Part shown: positions 8,193 to 18,824 of the stretch, piece after piece
How the letters are laid out: each line of letters opens with the position of its first letter
How positions within the stretch are numbered: the stretch's first letter is position 1
NCBI RefSeq assembly: GCF_031178445.1
Contig: NZ_JAPSIY010000005.1
Span: 62,001 to 126,000 of the forward strand
Length of the DNA stretch: 64,000 nucleotides
Direction of reading: 5' to 3'
Origin: Microbacterium sp.
Lineage (GTDB): Bacteria; Actinomycetota; Actinomycetes; Actinomycetales; Microbacteriaceae
Translations under genes and position numbers: made by a program
The notes under the pieces: model-generated
Seen by the model: only the letters and a program-made list of their open reading frames with translations
Database searches by the model: none
What the model was told of the DNA's origin: nothing

Positions 8193-8217
8193 GATCTCCG
8201 TCGAGTATGCGGAGATC
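8193..8217. repeat. Inverted repeat in sufB-ctaA intergenic region
   Basis: Arms GATCTCCG and CGGAGATC, perfect over 8 bp and separated by 9 bp. It lies about 53 bp upstream of the sufB start and about 58 bp before the first possible ctaA start. It may be an operator for sufB; it resembles no regulator site that I can name. Confidence 0.5.
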
Positions 8218-8261
8218 GGATGCCGCTGGTGGGCCCTCATCATCGGCGCTCGCGTCGCGCC

Positions 8262-8267
8262 TAAACT
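8262..8267 (+). promoter_or_regulatory. Candidate -10 box of ctaA
   Basis: TAAACT on the plus strand, 7 nt before an in-frame ATG at 8275 and about 110 nt before the annotated ATG at 8377. Confidence 0.45.
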
Positions 8268-8376
8268 GTCAGTGATGGACGTCGCGCAACGCGCACCATC
8301 CCGAACAATCCGATTCTACAGGTTCCACCTGATCAGCGGGCCGTGCCCGCGGTCGATCGGCGAGCCCGGAGGCATC

Positions 8377-9489
8377 ATGACCGAAACCGCCGCACCCCGA
8401 ACGAACGAGCGCTCGAAGGGGTCTCAAGGCGGCGCCGTCGACGGGCTGCCCGGCGCCGGCAGGGGGCTGAGGGTGTTCGCCTGGCTGTCGTTCCTCGCCG
8501 AGGTGATCATCATCGGCACCGGCGGTGCGGTGCGTCTGACGGGCTCGGGTCTCGGGTGCTCGGAATGGCCGCTGTGCACGCCCGACTCGCTCGTACCGCT
8601 GCCCGAGCAGGGCATCCACGGCATCATCGAGTTCGGCAACCGGACGATGACCGGAGTGGTGGGACTGATCGCGCTGGCGGTCGTGCTCCTCACCCTGCAC
8701 GCTGTGAGCGGTCGCGCGGCCGTCATGCGCGCGCTCGGCTTCGCGGTCGGAGGCGTGATCCTCGGCGTCCTGGTCTACATCGCCGCGTCCGTCCTGTCCC
8801 TGCCCGCCGCGGCGCTGATGTCCGGGGCGCTGCTGCTCGCCGTGCTCGTCGGTGCGGTCGACTCGCTCCGGCGCCCGATGCTGCGGCGCGATCTGGCGGT
8901 ACTCGCCTGGATCGTGCTGGCCGGTGTCATGGCGCAGGCGGTCGTCGGCGGCTTCACCGTGCTGAGCCAGCTCCATCCGTTCATCGTGGGCTTCCACTAC
9001 ACGGCATCACTGCTGCTGGTCTGCGTGACCGCCGCGTATCTCGTACGTCTCGGCTCCGTCCCGGGGCCGCGCACGCACGCCGTTCCGCTCTGGTTCGCGA
9101 TCACGACCCACGTCACGGGCCTCGCCCTCGCGGCGACGATCCTCTTCGGCGTGCTGACAACCGCCTCCGGTCCGCACTCGGGCGATCTCGCCGTGATCCG
9201 CAACGGCTTCGATGCGACGGTGCTCGCCCACGTGCACTCCTGGCCCGGCTACATCCTCGGCGCGCTCGTCGCAGTACTCGCGGTCTCGGCATGGGCTCTC
9301 CGGCTGCCACTGCGCCGGTGGCTGCTCGTGCTCGTCCTCGCGATCCTCGTCCAGATCGGCGTGGGCGTGTGGCAGGCCCGCGAGGGGCTGCCACAGCTCC
9401 TCGTCGGCATCCACATGGTGCTCGCCTCGCTGTCGGCCGCGGCCTACACGGTCGTGGTGCTGAAGCTGAAGCGCCCCATCGAAGACTGA
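8377..9489 (+). CDS. ctaA: Heme A synthase, COX15/CtaA family
   Basis: A 370-residue membrane protein that oxidizes heme O to heme A for cytochrome aa3 oxidase. It has about eight helices. The conserved cysteine pair appears as GCSEWPLC (about residues 60-67), and helix-borne histidines are seen in HPFIVGFHY, LAHVHSW and GIHM. ATG at 8377 is preceded by GGAGG. However, an in-frame ATG at 8275 sits 7 nt after TAAACT and would give a leaderless product with 34 extra residues. That extension is polar and unlike a normal N terminus, so 8377 is preferred. The gene is convergent with ctaB, which makes its substrate. Confidence 0.93.
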   Translation: MTETAAPRTNERSKGSQGGAVDGLPGAGRGLRVFAWLSFLAEVIIIGTGGAVRLTGSGLGCSEWPLCTPDSLVPLPEQGIHGIIEFGNRTMTGVVGLIALAVVLLTLHAVSGRAAVMRALGFAVGGVILGVLVYIAASVLSLPAAALMSGALLLAVLVGAVDSLRRPMLRRDLAVLAWIVLAGVMAQAVVGGFTVLSQLHPFIVGFHYTASLLLVCVTAAYLVRLGSVPGPRTHAVPLWFAITTHVTGLALAATILFGVLTTASGPHSGDLAVIRNGFDATVLAHVHSWPGYILGALVAVLAVSAWALRLPLRRWLLVLVLAILVQIGVGVWQAREGLPQLLVGIHMVLASLSAAAYTVVVLKLKRPIED

Positions 9490-9563
9490 GGCCCACGGTC
9501 CTGCCGTGTCCGCCGCCCGTGCTCCGTGGCACGCAGGCGTGCTGACGGCGCGCCGGGCGCGGA

Positions 9564-10511
9564 TCAGAAGGGCAGCAGCGGGTCGACCGCGACCGCGAGG
9601 AAGATCAGCGTGAGGTACGTGATCGAGGCGTGGAAGACGCGCATCGGGCGGGCTTCGCCGCCGCGCACGGCGCGGTTGTAGAGGCGGTGCGACTCGTAGA
9701 TGAACCAGCCGCCGAACACCAGTGCCGAGACGGTGTACACGAGCCCCATGTGCGCCACGGGCACGAGCAGCAGCGAGCACGCCACCGTGGCCCACGCGTA
9801 GAGGATGACCTGCAGCCCGACCTGGGACGCCGAACGCGTGACACCCAGCATGGGCACGTCGACGTCGTCGTAGTCGTCCTTGTACTTCATCGAGAGCGGC
9901 CAGTAGTGCGGTGGCGTCCAGAGGAAGACGAGCGCGAAGAGCACGAGCGGCGGCCAGTCGAGGGAACCGGTGACCGCGGTCCACCCGATCAGCACCGGGA
10001 AGCATCCGGCGATACCGCCCCAGATGATGTTCTGCTCGGTGCGTCGCTTGAGGATCATCGTGTAGATCACGACGTAGAAGAAGATGGCGCCGGCCGACAG
10101 CGACGCCGCGAGCCAGTTCGTGGTGACGAGCAGCCAGATCGTGGAGACGACGGCCAGCACCCAGGAGAAGACCAGCGCACCGCGCGGTGACACCTCGCCC
10201 GTCACGAGCGGGCGGTTCTCGGTGCGCTTCATGTGCACGTCGATGTCGCGATCGAGATACATGTTGAAGGATGCCGCGGAGGCGGCGCTCATCGCCCCGC
10301 CGATCACCGTCGCCAGCACCAGCCACATGTCGGGCAGTCCGCCTTCGGCGAGGAACATGACCGGCACCGTGGAGACCAGCAGCAGCTCGAGCACGCGAGG
10401 CTTGGTGAGCGCGATGTATCCGCGGAACTTCTGACCGAACGAGTGGCTCGTCCCGATGGTCTGCGACGTCGTCGAGATCGCGATCGCCTCCTCCTGCGCG
10501 CATGTGGACAC
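9564..10511 (-). CDS. ctaB: Protoheme IX farnesyltransferase (heme O synthase)
   Basis: A 315-residue UbiA-family prenyltransferase that adds the farnesyl tail to heme B. It contains [12 protein letters not shown] near residue 25, the first Asp-rich motif [20 protein letters not shown] and the second region [14 protein letters not shown], with about eight to nine helices. The track ORF is an over-extension. GTG at 10511 is chosen because TAGACT lies 7 nt upstream (leaderless) and the family start follows within 25 residues. It is divergent from tkt and convergent with ctaA, as in other actinobacteria. Confidence 0.93.
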   Translation of the reverse strand: MSTCAQEEAIAISTTSQTIGTSHSFGQKFRGYIALTKPRVLELLLVSTVPVMFLAEGGLPDMWLVLATVIGGAMSAASAASFNMYLDRDIDVHMKRTENRPLVTGEVSPRGALVFSWVLAVVSTIWLLVTTNWLAASLSAGAIFFYVVIYTMILKRRTEQNIIWGGIAGCFPVLIGWTAVTGSLDWPPLVLFALVFLWTPPHYWPLSMKYKDDYDDVDVPMLGVTRSASQVGLQVILYAWATVACSLLLVPVAHMGLVYTVSALVFGGWFIYESHRLYNRAVRGGEARPMRVFHASITYLTLIFLAVAVDPLLPF

Positions 10512-10518
10512 TCCTTCC

Positions 10519-10524
10519 AGTCTA
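10519..10524 (-). promoter_or_regulatory. -10 box of ctaB, leaderless
   Basis: TAGACT on the minus strand with 7 nt to GTG at 10511. Confidence 0.55.
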
Positions 10525-10606
10525 TGCCACCCGGCGTGTCGGACCGCTCCCCCGCGCACCCCCTTCGCACGAGGAAATCTGCCCCCGTCGCGTGGTGGCG
10601 CCCCGC

Positions 10607-10612
10607 TATGCT
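10607..10612 (+). promoter_or_regulatory. Candidate -10 box of the tkt operon
   Basis: TATGCT in the ctaB-tkt divergent region, predicting an untranslated leader of roughly 95 nt before tkt. No clear -35 is visible. Confidence 0.35.
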
Positions 10613-10715
10613 GAAAGCCACTCGCGCGCCTGGCGCTGTGCACTTCCACCTCCGTGACGACGCGGACCGCGCAGGGAATACGGGCGCCTTCGCAAGTGTC
10701 AGAAGGAGCATGGCC

Positions 10716-12815
10716 GTGACAGAACTTCAGTGGGACGAGATCGACCGGCGCGCGGTGGACACCGCGCGTGTTCTGGCGGCGGATGCCGTCGAAAAGGTCG
10801 GGAACGGCCACCCCGGCACTGCGATGAGCCTTGCTCCGGTCGCCTACCTGCTCTACCAGCGCGTGCTGCGTCACGATCCGAGCGACACCGACTGGCTCGG
10901 CCGCGACCGTTTCATCCTGTCGGCAGGGCACTCGTCGCTCACCCAGTATGTGCAGCTGTACCTCGGCGGGTTCGGACTCGAGCTGGAGGATCTCGAGTCC
11001 CTGCGTACCTGGGGGTCCAAGACGCCGGGTCACCCCGAGTACGGGCACACCGAGGGGGTCGAGATCACCACGGGGCCGCTCGGACAGGGCCTCGCCTCGG
11101 CCGTCGGCTTCGCGTACGCGGCGCGTTACGAGCGCGGCCTGTTCGACCCGGATGCGGAAGCGGGCACCAGCCCGTTCGATCACCACGTCTACGTGATCGC
11201 GGGTGACGGCGACCTGCAGGAGGGCGTCACCAGCGAGGCGGGCTCGCTCGCCGGTCACCAGCAGCTGGGCAACCTCATCGCGATCTACGACTCGAACCAG
11301 ATCTCGATCGAGGATGACACGGACGTCGCCTTCACCGAAGACGTCGCGGCACGCTACGAGGCGTACGGATGGCATGTGCAGACGGTGGACTGGAAGAAGT
11401 CCGGCGAGTACGTCGAGGACGTTGCGGAACTGAACGCAGCGCTGGAAGCCGCGAAGTCGGAGACGGCCAAGCCCTCATTGATCATCCTGAAGACGATCAT
11501 CGGCTGGCCCTCCCCCGGCAAGCAGAACACCGGCAAGATCCACGGCTCGGCGCTCGGCGCGGATGAGCTCGCGGCCACCAAGAAGGTGCTGGGCTTCGAC
11601 CCGGAGAAGAGCTTCGTCGTCGCGGACGACGTGATCGAACGCACCCGCTCGGCGCTGGCGGAGAAGGCGAAGACCGCGCGCGCCGAATGGCAGAGGTCGT
11701 TCGACGCGTGGGCGGAGGCGAACCCCGAGCGCAAGGCGCTGCTCGACCGACTCGAAGCGGGTGAGCTCCCCGAGGGCATCGCGGACGCGCTGCCGGTCTT
11801 CGAGGCGGGCAAGGACGTCTCGACCCGCGCCGCGTCCGGACAGGTGATCAACGCTCTGGCCGCCGAGCTGCCCGAGCTGTGGGGCGGTTCCGCCGATCTC
11901 GCGGAGTCGAACCTGACGACGATCAAGGACGCGCCGTCGTTCATCCCGTCCGAATGGTCGACGCACGAGTGGAAGGGCGACCGCTATGGTCGCGTGCTGC
12001 ACTTCGGTATCCGCGAGCACGCCATGGGCGCGATCGTCAACGGCATCGTCCTGCACGGCCCGACTCGTGCGTTCGGCGGCACGTTCCTCATCTTCAGCGA
12101 TTACATGCGCCCGGCCGTACGTCTGGCCGCGCTGATGAACATCCCCAGCATCTTCGTCTGGACGCACGACTCCGTCGCGCTCGGCGAGGACGGACCCACC
12201 CACCAGCCGGTCGAGCAGCTCGCCTCGCTGCGCGCCATCCCGAACCTCACGATCGTCCGCCCCGCGGACGCCAACGAGACCGCGGCCGCATGGCTCGAGC
12301 TGCTGCGCCGCCAGGCCGGCCCCGCAGGCATCGCGCTGACGAGGCAGAACATCCCCGTGTTCGCTCGCGGCGACGGAGACGCCTCCGGCGACACGTTCGC
12401 GTCGGCGGAGAACACGGCGAAGGGCGCCTACGTGCTCGCGGAGGCGCCGAACGGCACCCCCGACGTGATCCTCATCGCGACCGGCTCCGAGGTGCAGCTC
12501 GCCGTCAGCGCCAGGGAGACGCTGGCCGCCGAGGGCGTGAACGCGCGCGTCGTGTCCGCTCCGTCGCTGGAGTGGTTCGCGGAGCAGGACGAGGAGTACC
12601 GCGAGACGGTGCTGCCCGCATCCGTCACGGCCCGCGTATCGGTCGAGGCGGGGTCCGTGCTGAGCTGGCGGGGAATCGTCGGCGACCGCGGCCGCTCGGT
12701 CGGCATCGACCACTTCGGTGCGTCGGCCGACTACAAGACCCTGTTCCAGAAGTTCGGCATCACCGCCGAGGCCGTCGTCGAGGCGGCCCGCGAGACTCTC
12801 AAGGAGAACTCATGA
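10716..12815 (+). CDS. tkt: Transketolase
   Basis: A 699-residue thiamine-diphosphate enzyme of the pentose phosphate pathway. Motifs are [10 protein letters not shown] near residue 30, the ThDP signature [18 protein letters not shown] from about residue 162, and the pyrimidine-domain stretch [12 protein letters not shown]. The start is ambiguous: AAGGAG is only 1 nt from ATG at 10710 but 7 nt from GTG at 10716, so GTG is preferred; the two differ by two residues. The stop overlaps the tal ATG (ATGA). It is the first gene of the tkt-tal-pgi-zwf-opcA-pgl operon. Confidence 0.96.
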   Translation: MTELQWDEIDRRAVDTARVLAADAVEKVGNGHPGTAMSLAPVAYLLYQRVLRHDPSDTDWLGRDRFILSAGHSSLTQYVQLYLGGFGLELEDLESLRTWGSKTPGHPEYGHTEGVEITTGPLGQGLASAVGFAYAARYERGLFDPDAEAGTSPFDHHVYVIAGDGDLQEGVTSEAGSLAGHQQLGNLIAIYDSNQISIEDDTDVAFTEDVAARYEAYGWHVQTVDWKKSGEYVEDVAELNAALEAAKSETAKPSLIILKTIIGWPSPGKQNTGKIHGSALGADELAATKKVLGFDPEKSFVVADDVIERTRSALAEKAKTARAEWQRSFDAWAEANPERKALLDRLEAGELPEGIADALPVFEAGKDVSTRAASGQVINALAAELPELWGGSADLAESNLTTIKDAPSFIPSEWSTHEWKGDRYGRVLHFGIREHAMGAIVNGIVLHGPTRAFGGTFLIFSDYMRPAVRLAALMNIPSIFVWTHDSVALGEDGPTHQPVEQLASLRAIPNLTIVRPADANETAAAWLELLRRQAGPAGIALTRQNIPVFARGDGDASGDTFASAENTAKGAYVLAEAPNGTPDVILIATGSEVQLAVSARETLAAEGVNARVVSAPSLEWFAEQDEEYRETVLPASVTARVSVEAGSVLSWRGIVGDRGRSVGIDHFGASADYKTLFQKFGITAEAVVEAARETLKENS

Positions 12816-13924
12816 GCACCCCCACCGCAGACCTTTCCGCCGCCGGCGTCAGCATCTGGCTGGACGACCTCTCTCGCACCCGCATCGCCACCGGCAACCT
12901 GCAGCACCTCATCGAGAGCCGCAACATCACCGGCGTCACCACCAACCCGACGATCTTCGCCGGCGCCATCACGAATCCCGACGACACGTCCTACGACGCT
13001 CAGGTCGTCGAGCTTGCGGCATCAGGAGCGAGCGCCGAGGAGGCCGTGTTCGCCGCGACCACGCAGGACGTGCGCGACGCCCTCGACGTGTTCCGGCCGG
13101 TGTGGGAAGCCACGAACCACGTGGACGGCCGCGTCTCGATCGAGGTCTCCCCCGACCTCGCGCACGACACCGAGGGCACGGTCGCACAGGCCAAGGAGCT
13201 GTGGTCGAAGATCGACCGCCCGAACCTGCTCGTCAAGATCCCCGCCACCAAGGCCGGACTTCCCGCCATCAGCGCGGCCATCGCGACCGGCATCAGCGTG
13301 AACGTGACACTGATCTTCAGCCTCGAGCGCTACGAGGAGGTCATCGACGCCTACCTGACCGGGCTCGAGCGGGCGCACTCCGCCGATTTCGACCTGTCGA
13401 GCATCCATTCCGTCGCGTCGTTCTTCGTCTCGCGCGTCGACTCCGAGACCGACAAGCGCCTCACCGAGATCGGCACCGACGAGGCACTAGCCCTCAAGAG
13501 CAAGGCCGGCCTCGCCAACGCACGGCTGGCATATGAGCTCTTCGAGAAGAAGTTCGCCGAGAAGCGCGCACAGGACCTTCTCGCGCTCGGCGCCAACCTG
13601 CAGCGTCCGCTGTGGGCGTCGACCGGCGTCAAGGACCCTGCGCTCCCCGACACCCTGTACGTCACCGAGCTCGTCGCTCCCGGCGTCGTGAACACGATGC
13701 CGGAGAAGACCCTCGAGGCGACGTTCGACCACGCCGTCGTCACCGGGGACACCGTCACCGGCGGCTATGAGGAGGCGCGCGAGGTGTTCGCCGGGCTGGC
13801 TGCGGTCGGCGTCGATTTCGACGACGTGACGCGGGTGCTCGAGGAAGAGGGCGTCTCCAAGTTCATCGACTCCTGGCATGGTCTGCTCACCCAGGTCACC
13901 GAGGGGCTGGAAGCCGCGCGATGA
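12812..13924 (+). CDS. tal: Transaldolase
   Basis: A 370-residue transaldolase of the longer actinobacterial type. It carries [13 protein letters not shown] near residues 35-47 and the Schiff-base lysine K142 in [14 protein letters not shown] overlaps the tkt stop by 4 bases and has AAGGAG upstream. Its own TGA overlaps the pgi ATG by 4 bases. It transfers dihydroxyacetone units between sugar phosphates, linking the pentose phosphate pathway to glycolysis. Confidence 0.96.
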   Translation: MSTPTADLSAAGVSIWLDDLSRTRIATGNLQHLIESRNITGVTTNPTIFAGAITNPDDTSYDAQVVELAASGASAEEAVFAATTQDVRDALDVFRPVWEATNHVDGRVSIEVSPDLAHDTEGTVAQAKELWSKIDRPNLLVKIPATKAGLPAISAAIATGISVNVTLIFSLERYEEVIDAYLTGLERAHSADFDLSSIHSVASFFVSRVDSETDKRLTEIGTDEALALKSKAGLANARLAYELFEKKFAEKRAQDLLALGANLQRPLWASTGVKDPALPDTLYVTELVAPGVVNTMPEKTLEATFDHAVVTGDTVTGGYEEAREVFAGLAAVGVDFDDVTRVLEEEGVSKFIDSWHGLLTQVTEGLEAAR

Positions 13925-15525
13925 CTGTCTCGGTGCACGTGTCGCAGGCGGCCAGGTCCGCCGTCGACGAGCTCGTGCCAGGGCTGGTCGCGGGCCTGAT
14001 CGCATCACGTGTCACCGCCGGCGACGCCGGCCTGTGGGGTCCGGATGCCGAGCCCGAGGCGGCGATCCGCCTCGGGTGGGTCCAGACGGTCTCGGTGTCC
14101 CGGCCGCTCGTCGACGAGATCACGGCGCTGCGGCGCGATCTCGCAGCGAGAGGCGTCGACCGCGTCGTACTCGCGGGGATGGGCGGATCCTCCCTCGCCC
14201 CCGAAGTCATCGCGAACACGGCGGGCGTGCCGCTCACCGTGCTCGATTCCACCTCGCCCGCTCAGGTGCTGGCCGCGTTGGACGGGGACCTCGCGCGCAC
14301 GGTCCTCGTGGTCTCGTCGAAATCCGGGTCGACCGTCGAAACCGACTCGCAGCGACGCGTCTTCGAGGCGTCCTTCCGCGACCTGGGGCTGGATCCCGCC
14401 GAGCACATCGTCGTCGTCACCGACCCGGGATCTCCGTTGGACGAGTCGGCGCGCGAAGCGGGGTATCGCGTCTTCAACGCGGACCCCGAGGTGGGAGGGC
14501 GCTACTCCGCGCTCACCGCGTTCGGACTGGTCCCCGCGGGCCTGGCGGGCGCCGACATCGCCGAGCTGCTCGACGAGGCCGAGGCCTCGATGCTGCAGTT
14601 CGCGGTCGATTCCGCGGAGAACCCCGCGCTCCGTCTGGCAGCGGCGATCACGGGCGTCGCACCGCGACGCGACAAGCTCGGCCTCGTCAGCGACGGGACC
14701 CACATCGCGGGTCTGCCCGACTGGATCGAGCAGCTGATCGCGGAGTCGACCGGCAAGAACGGCACCGGCATCCTGCCCGTCGTCCTGCTCCCGGTGTCTC
14801 CCGAGCTCGAATCACGACCGCGGGATCTGCAGATCGTGCGACTGGTCGACGATGCGGACGAGTTCCACATGTCGGAGCGTCACCCCGGCGAGATCCTGGT
14901 CAGCGGAACCCTCGGAGCGCAGTTCCTCCTCTGGGAGTACGCGACGGCGATCGCCGGGCATCTGCTCGGGATCAATCCCTTCGATCAGCCTGACGTCGAA
15001 TCCGCCAAGGCGGCGGCCAGGGGCCTGCTAGACGCGCAGCCCAGCACGGCGGCTCCCGCCTTCGTGCAGGACGGCGTCGAAGTGCGCGTGTCCGATCCGC
15101 GCCTCGCCGCATCCGGGACGATCGAGGGGGTGCTCGACTCGCTGTGGGCCACGCTCCCCGCCGACGGGTACGTCTCGGTCCACGCGTACGTGAACCGCCT
15201 CGATCTCGGACAGCTGCAGGGACTTCGCGAGATGGTCGCGGCCGACTCCGGCCGCCCTGCCACCTTCGGGTGGGGTCCTCGTTTCCTGCATTCCACCGGC
15301 CAGTATCACAAGGGCGGGCCCGCGCAGGGTGCGTTCCTGCAGATCCTCGAGCGCAGCGAGGTCGACCTGGAGATCCCGGGCCGCCCGTTCACCTTCGGCC
15401 GGCTGCTCGAGGCTCAGGCCGCCGGCGATGCCGAAGTGCTCGCCGCGCACGGTCGTCCCGTCGTGACTCTGACGATCACGGATGCGGTCGACGACGTCCT
15501 CGCCCTCTTCGAAGCCGCTCAGTAA
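13921..15525 (+). CDS. pgi: Glucose-6-phosphate isomerase
   Basis: A 534-residue SIS-fold sugar isomerase. It shows [11 protein letters not shown] (about residues 85-95), the phosphate-binding [10 protein letters not shown] (about 136-145) and an [13 protein letters not shown] region. It is of the divergent form often encoded next to tal in actinobacteria rather than the E. coli-type enzyme. ATG overlaps tal and 32 nt separate its stop from zwf. In this operon it links fructose-6-phosphate made by tkt/tal back to glucose-6-phosphate for zwf, allowing a cyclic pentose phosphate flux. Confidence 0.92.
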   Translation: MTVSVHVSQAARSAVDELVPGLVAGLIASRVTAGDAGLWGPDAEPEAAIRLGWVQTVSVSRPLVDEITALRRDLAARGVDRVVLAGMGGSSLAPEVIANTAGVPLTVLDSTSPAQVLAALDGDLARTVLVVSSKSGSTVETDSQRRVFEASFRDLGLDPAEHIVVVTDPGSPLDESAREAGYRVFNADPEVGGRYSALTAFGLVPAGLAGADIAELLDEAEASMLQFAVDSAENPALRLAAAITGVAPRRDKLGLVSDGTHIAGLPDWIEQLIAESTGKNGTGILPVVLLPVSPELESRPRDLQIVRLVDDADEFHMSERHPGEILVSGTLGAQFLLWEYATAIAGHLLGINPFDQPDVESAKAAARGLLDAQPSTAAPAFVQDGVEVRVSDPRLAASGTIEGVLDSLWATLPADGYVSVHAYVNRLDLGQLQGLREMVAADSGRPATFGWGPRFLHSTGQYHKGGPAQGAFLQILERSEVDLEIPGRPFTFGRLLEAQAAGDAEVLAAHGRPVVTLTITDAVDDVLALFEAAQ

Positions 15526-15557
15526 TCCTCTCGGAACCCTGGAGATAGCCCCCACCG

Positions 15558-17108
15558 ATGACTGCCCCTGTCTCACGCGGAAGCAACCCGCTCCGCGACC
15601 CAGATGATCGCCGCCTGAACAGGATCGCCGGCCCGAGTGCGCTGGTGATCTTCGGCGTCACGGGCGACCTTTCCCGCAAGAAGCTCATGCCCGCGGTGTA
15701 CGACCTCGCCAACCGGGGTCTCCTTCCTCCCGGTTTCGCGCTCGTCGGATTCGCCCGTCGTGACTGGGAGGATCAGGACTTCGCCCAGGTCGTCTACGAC
15801 GCGGTGAAGCAGCACGCCCGAACGGAGTTCCGTGAGGAGACGTGGCAGCAGCTGTTGCAGGGCATCCGGTTCGTGCAGGGCACCTTCGACGACCCCGAGG
15901 CGTTCCGGCGACTGCGTGAGACGGTCGAGAAGCTCGACGTCGAACGCGGCACCATGGGCAACCACGCGTACTACCTGTCGATCCCGCCGAAGGCCTTCGC
16001 CGAGGTGGCCAGGCAGTTGCGTGAGTCGGGGCTGGTCGGGCCGGACAGCGACGACGCCTCGCACTGGCGCCGCGTGGTCATCGAGAAGCCCTTCGGCCAC
16101 GACCTGGAATCCGCGCGCGCGCTCAACGAGGTCATCGAGCAGACGTTCCCGGTCGATTCGATCTTCCGCATCGACCACTACCTCGGCAAGGAGACGGTGC
16201 AGAACATCCTCGCGCTGCGCTTCGCCAACGAGCTGTACGAGCCGCTGTGGAACCGCAACTACGTCGACCACGTCCAGATCACGATGGCAGAGGACATCGG
16301 AGTCGGCGGGCGCGCCGGCTACTACGACGGTGTCGGCGCGGCGCGCGACGTGTTCCAGAACCACCTGCTGCAGCTGCTCGCGCTGACCGCCATGGAGGAG
16401 CCGATCAGCATGTCAGCCGACCACCTGCGCGCGGAGAAGGAGAAGGTCCTCGAAGCCGTGCGTCTGCCCGACGACCTGTCGCTCGCCACCGCGCGCGGCC
16501 AGTACGCCGGCGGGTGGCAGGGCGGTGAGCGGGTCAACGGCTTCCTCGAAGAGGAGGGCATGGACCCGCAGTCCTCGACCGAGACGTACGCGGCCGTCAA
16601 ACTGGAGATCGACACGCGCCGCTGGGCCGGGGTGCCCTTCTACCTGCGCACGGGAAAGCGGCTGGGCCGCCGCGTGACCGAGATCGCCGTCGTGTTCAAA
16701 CGCGCGCCCGAGCACCTGTTCGGACGCGCCCAGACGGCGGAGCTCGGCCAGAACGCCCTGGTCATCCGCGTGCAGCCCGACGAGGGCGTCACCATCCGAT
16801 TCGGCTCCAAGGTGCCGGGCAGCGGCGCGAACGTGCGCGACGTGACCATGGACTTCGGTTACGGTCACGCATTCACCGAGGCCAGCCCGGAAGCCTACGA
16901 GCGTCTCATCCTGGATGTGCTGCTCGGCGATCCGCCGCTCTTCCCCCGGCACGAGGAGGTCGAGCTGTCCTGGAAGATCCTCGACCCTGTCGAGGAGTAC
17001 TGGGCCTCGCTGCACGCGCCTCTGGAGCAGTACGCCCCCGGCTCGTGGGGCCCCGCGTCCGCGGACGCACTACTCGCCCGCGACGGAAGAGTCTGGAGAC
17101 GCCCGTGA
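15558..17108 (+). CDS. zwf: Glucose-6-phosphate 1-dehydrogenase
   Basis: A 516-residue G6PDH catalysing the NADPH-forming first step of the oxidative pentose phosphate pathway. The Rossmann motif [12 protein letters not shown] starts near residue 32 and the catalytic signature RIDHYLGKE is at about 204-212. It is the usual family length. A weak GGAG lies upstream of ATG at 15558. Its stop overlaps the opcA GTG, which fits the known need for OpcA with this enzyme. Confidence 0.97.
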   Translation: MTAPVSRGSNPLRDPDDRRLNRIAGPSALVIFGVTGDLSRKKLMPAVYDLANRGLLPPGFALVGFARRDWEDQDFAQVVYDAVKQHARTEFREETWQQLLQGIRFVQGTFDDPEAFRRLRETVEKLDVERGTMGNHAYYLSIPPKAFAEVARQLRESGLVGPDSDDASHWRRVVIEKPFGHDLESARALNEVIEQTFPVDSIFRIDHYLGKETVQNILALRFANELYEPLWNRNYVDHVQITMAEDIGVGGRAGYYDGVGAARDVFQNHLLQLLALTAMEEPISMSADHLRAEKEKVLEAVRLPDDLSLATARGQYAGGWQGGERVNGFLEEEGMDPQSSTETYAAVKLEIDTRRWAGVPFYLRTGKRLGRRVTEIAVVFKRAPEHLFGRAQTAELGQNALVIRVQPDEGVTIRFGSKVPGSGANVRDVTMDFGYGHAFTEASPEAYERLILDVLLGDPPLFPRHEEVELSWKILDPVEEYWASLHAPLEQYAPGSWGPASADALLARDGRVWRRP

Positions 17109-18034
17109 TCATCGACCTTCCCGACACCACCGTCAGCCAGGTGGCGAAGCAGCTCGTGAAGGTTCGCGAGGAGGGCGGCGCAGTCGCCCTCGGCCGGGTG
17201 CTGACACTGCTCATCATCGCCCGCCACGGTGTGGCGGAGGCGGCCATCGACGCCGCGAACGACGCCTCACGCGAGCATCCGATGAGGGTGATCGTGCTGA
17301 TCACCGACGAAGGGGAAGCGCATCTGGATGCGCAGATCCGCGTCGGTGGCGACGCCGGGGCCAGCGAGGTCATCGTGCTGCGGGCGTACGGCGAGGCATC
17401 CAGCAACACCGAGAGCCTGGTGACGGGTCTTCTCCTGTCCGACGCTCCCGTGGTCGCGTGGTGGCCGGAGGAGGCGCCGGTGGATGCTGCGGCCTCACCT
17501 CTGGGCCGCATCGCGCAGCGGCGCATCACCGACGCCGCCACCGCGCGCGACGTGCCAGAGAGACTCGCCCTGCTGGGCAGGACGCATGCACCGGGCGACA
17601 CCGACCTGGCATGGACGCGTCTGACGCATTGGCGCGAGCAGCTGGCCGCTGTGCTCGATCAGCCGCCCTATGAGCGGGTCACCGGGGTCGAGGTGCGCGG
17701 AGCGGCCGCATCGCCGTCGACGGCCCTGCTCGCGGCATGGCTGCGTATGGCCCTGGATGTGCCGGTGACCTGGTCGTACGAAGACCCGGAGCACTGGCAG
17801 GAGGGCATCAAGTCGGTGCGCCTGACGCGTGCGAGCGGCGACATCCTCCTCGAGCGACCCGAGCCGGGCGTCGCCGTGCTCACGCAGCCGGGTCAGCCCG
17901 ACCACGAGCTGCACCTTCCTCGCCGCACACTGCGCGAGTGCCTCGCCGAGGAGCTCAGGCGCCTGGACGCGGATCTGCTGTACGGTCGGGTGATCACCGA
18001 AGGATGGGATCGGCTCGGGCCGGCGGGGAAGTGA
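17105..18034 (+). CDS. opcA: Glucose-6-phosphate dehydrogenase assembly protein OpcA
   Basis: A 309-residue OpcA, the partner needed for full G6PDH activity in actinobacteria and cyanobacteria. It begins [25 protein letters not shown] and has [12 protein letters not shown] in the middle, both typical. GTG at 17105 overlaps the zwf stop (GTGA); the upstream part of the track ORF lies inside zwf and is rejected. It is followed by pgl after 10 nt. Confidence 0.95.
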   Translation: MIIDLPDTTVSQVAKQLVKVREEGGAVALGRVLTLLIIARHGVAEAAIDAANDASREHPMRVIVLITDEGEAHLDAQIRVGGDAGASEVIVLRAYGEASSNTESLVTGLLLSDAPVVAWWPEEAPVDAAASPLGRIAQRRITDAATARDVPERLALLGRTHAPGDTDLAWTRLTHWREQLAAVLDQPPYERVTGVEVRGAAASPSTALLAAWLRMALDVPVTWSYEDPEHWQEGIKSVRLTRASGDILLERPEPGVAVLTQPGQPDHELHLPRRTLRECLAEELRRLDADLLYGRVITEGWDRLGPAGK

Positions 18035-18044
18035 GCAGGAGAAC

Positions 18045-18824
18045 ATGAAGGTGCAGGGATCGACAAAGACCGTCGTCGTCGAGCCGACGCCCGCCGCGCT
18101 GGCGGCACGGGTCGCCGATCGATTCCTCACCAGGGTGGTCGCGCGCACGCGCAACGGCCGACTCGCGCACATCTGCCTCACCGGAGGGTCGATGGGCGGC
18201 GCCGTGCTCGCGGCCGCCGCCCACGATGAGCGCATACGCACCATCGACTGGTCACAGGTGCATTTCTGGTGGGGTGACGAGCGCTTCGTGGAACTCGACG
18301 ACGCCGATCGCAACTCGCGCCTTTCGCGTCAAGCGCTCCTCGACCGTCTGACGATCCCGGCCGAGAACATCCATGAGGTGGCCGCTCCCTCTTCCGGGCT
18401 GGATCTCGATGAGGCCGCGGCAGCCTATGCGGCGGAGCTGGCGCGGTTCGGCCGCGCCGACGAGCCGTGGCCGTCGTTCGCCGTGTGCTTCCTCGGTGTC
18501 GGGCCCGACGGGCACATCGCCTCGCTGTTCCCGGATCGGGCCGAGGTCACGGTGACGGATGCCGCGGCGCTGGCGGTGCGCAACTCGCCCAAGCCGCCAC
18601 CGGAGCGGGTCACACTCACCCGCCCGGTGCTGAACGCATCCAAGCGCGTGTGGCTGGTCCTCACAGGCGCTGACAAGGCGTCGGCGCTGGGGCTGGCCCT
18701 GGCCGGCGCCAGCTATCAGAGCGTTCCCGCCGCCGGGGCGAAGGGGCGACGGCGCACGGTGTTCTTCGTCGACGAGGCGGCCGCGGCCGAGGTCTCCCCC
18801 GACCTCATCGACCGCGACTACTGA
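18045..18824 (+). CDS. pgl: 6-phosphogluconolactonase
   Basis: A 259-residue lactonase of the NagB-like family that hydrolyses 6-phosphogluconolactone. Motifs are LTGGSMGGAVL (about residues 45-55), WWGDERFVELDDADRN (about 75-90) and GVGPDGHIASLFP (about 151-163). ATG is preceded by GCAGGAGAAC. It is the last gene of the operon; its end overlaps the convergent membrane protein gene by 7 bases. No gnd (6-phosphogluconate dehydrogenase) gene is in the window. Confidence 0.95.
   Translation: MKVQGSTKTVVVEPTPAALAARVADRFLTRVVARTRNGRLAHICLTGGSMGGAVLAAAAHDERIRTIDWSQVHFWWGDERFVELDDADRNSRLSRQALLDRLTIPAENIHEVAAPSSGLDLDEAAAAYAAELARFGRADEPWPSFAVCFLGVGPDGHIASLFPDRAEVTVTDAAALAVRNSPKPPPERVTLTRPVLNASKRVWLVLTGADKASALGLALAGASYQSVPAAGAKGRRRTVFFVDEAAAAEVSPDLIDRDY

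Noticed and set aside
6239-8194. 651-residue plus-strand ORF opposite sufB/sufD
   Set aside because: It mirrors the real genes in another frame, has no recognizable motif, and sufB/sufD have full family matches. High-GC coding DNA gives long antisense frames.
9529-9542. Terminator between convergent ctaA and ctaB
   Set aside because: Only a 5-bp stem (GCACG/CGTGC) with a 4-nt loop is present; too weak to call.
9564-11375. 603-residue minus-strand ORF as a long CtaB
   Set aside because: The first 288 residues lie antisense to tkt and show no homology pattern; CtaB length is normal from GTG at 10511.
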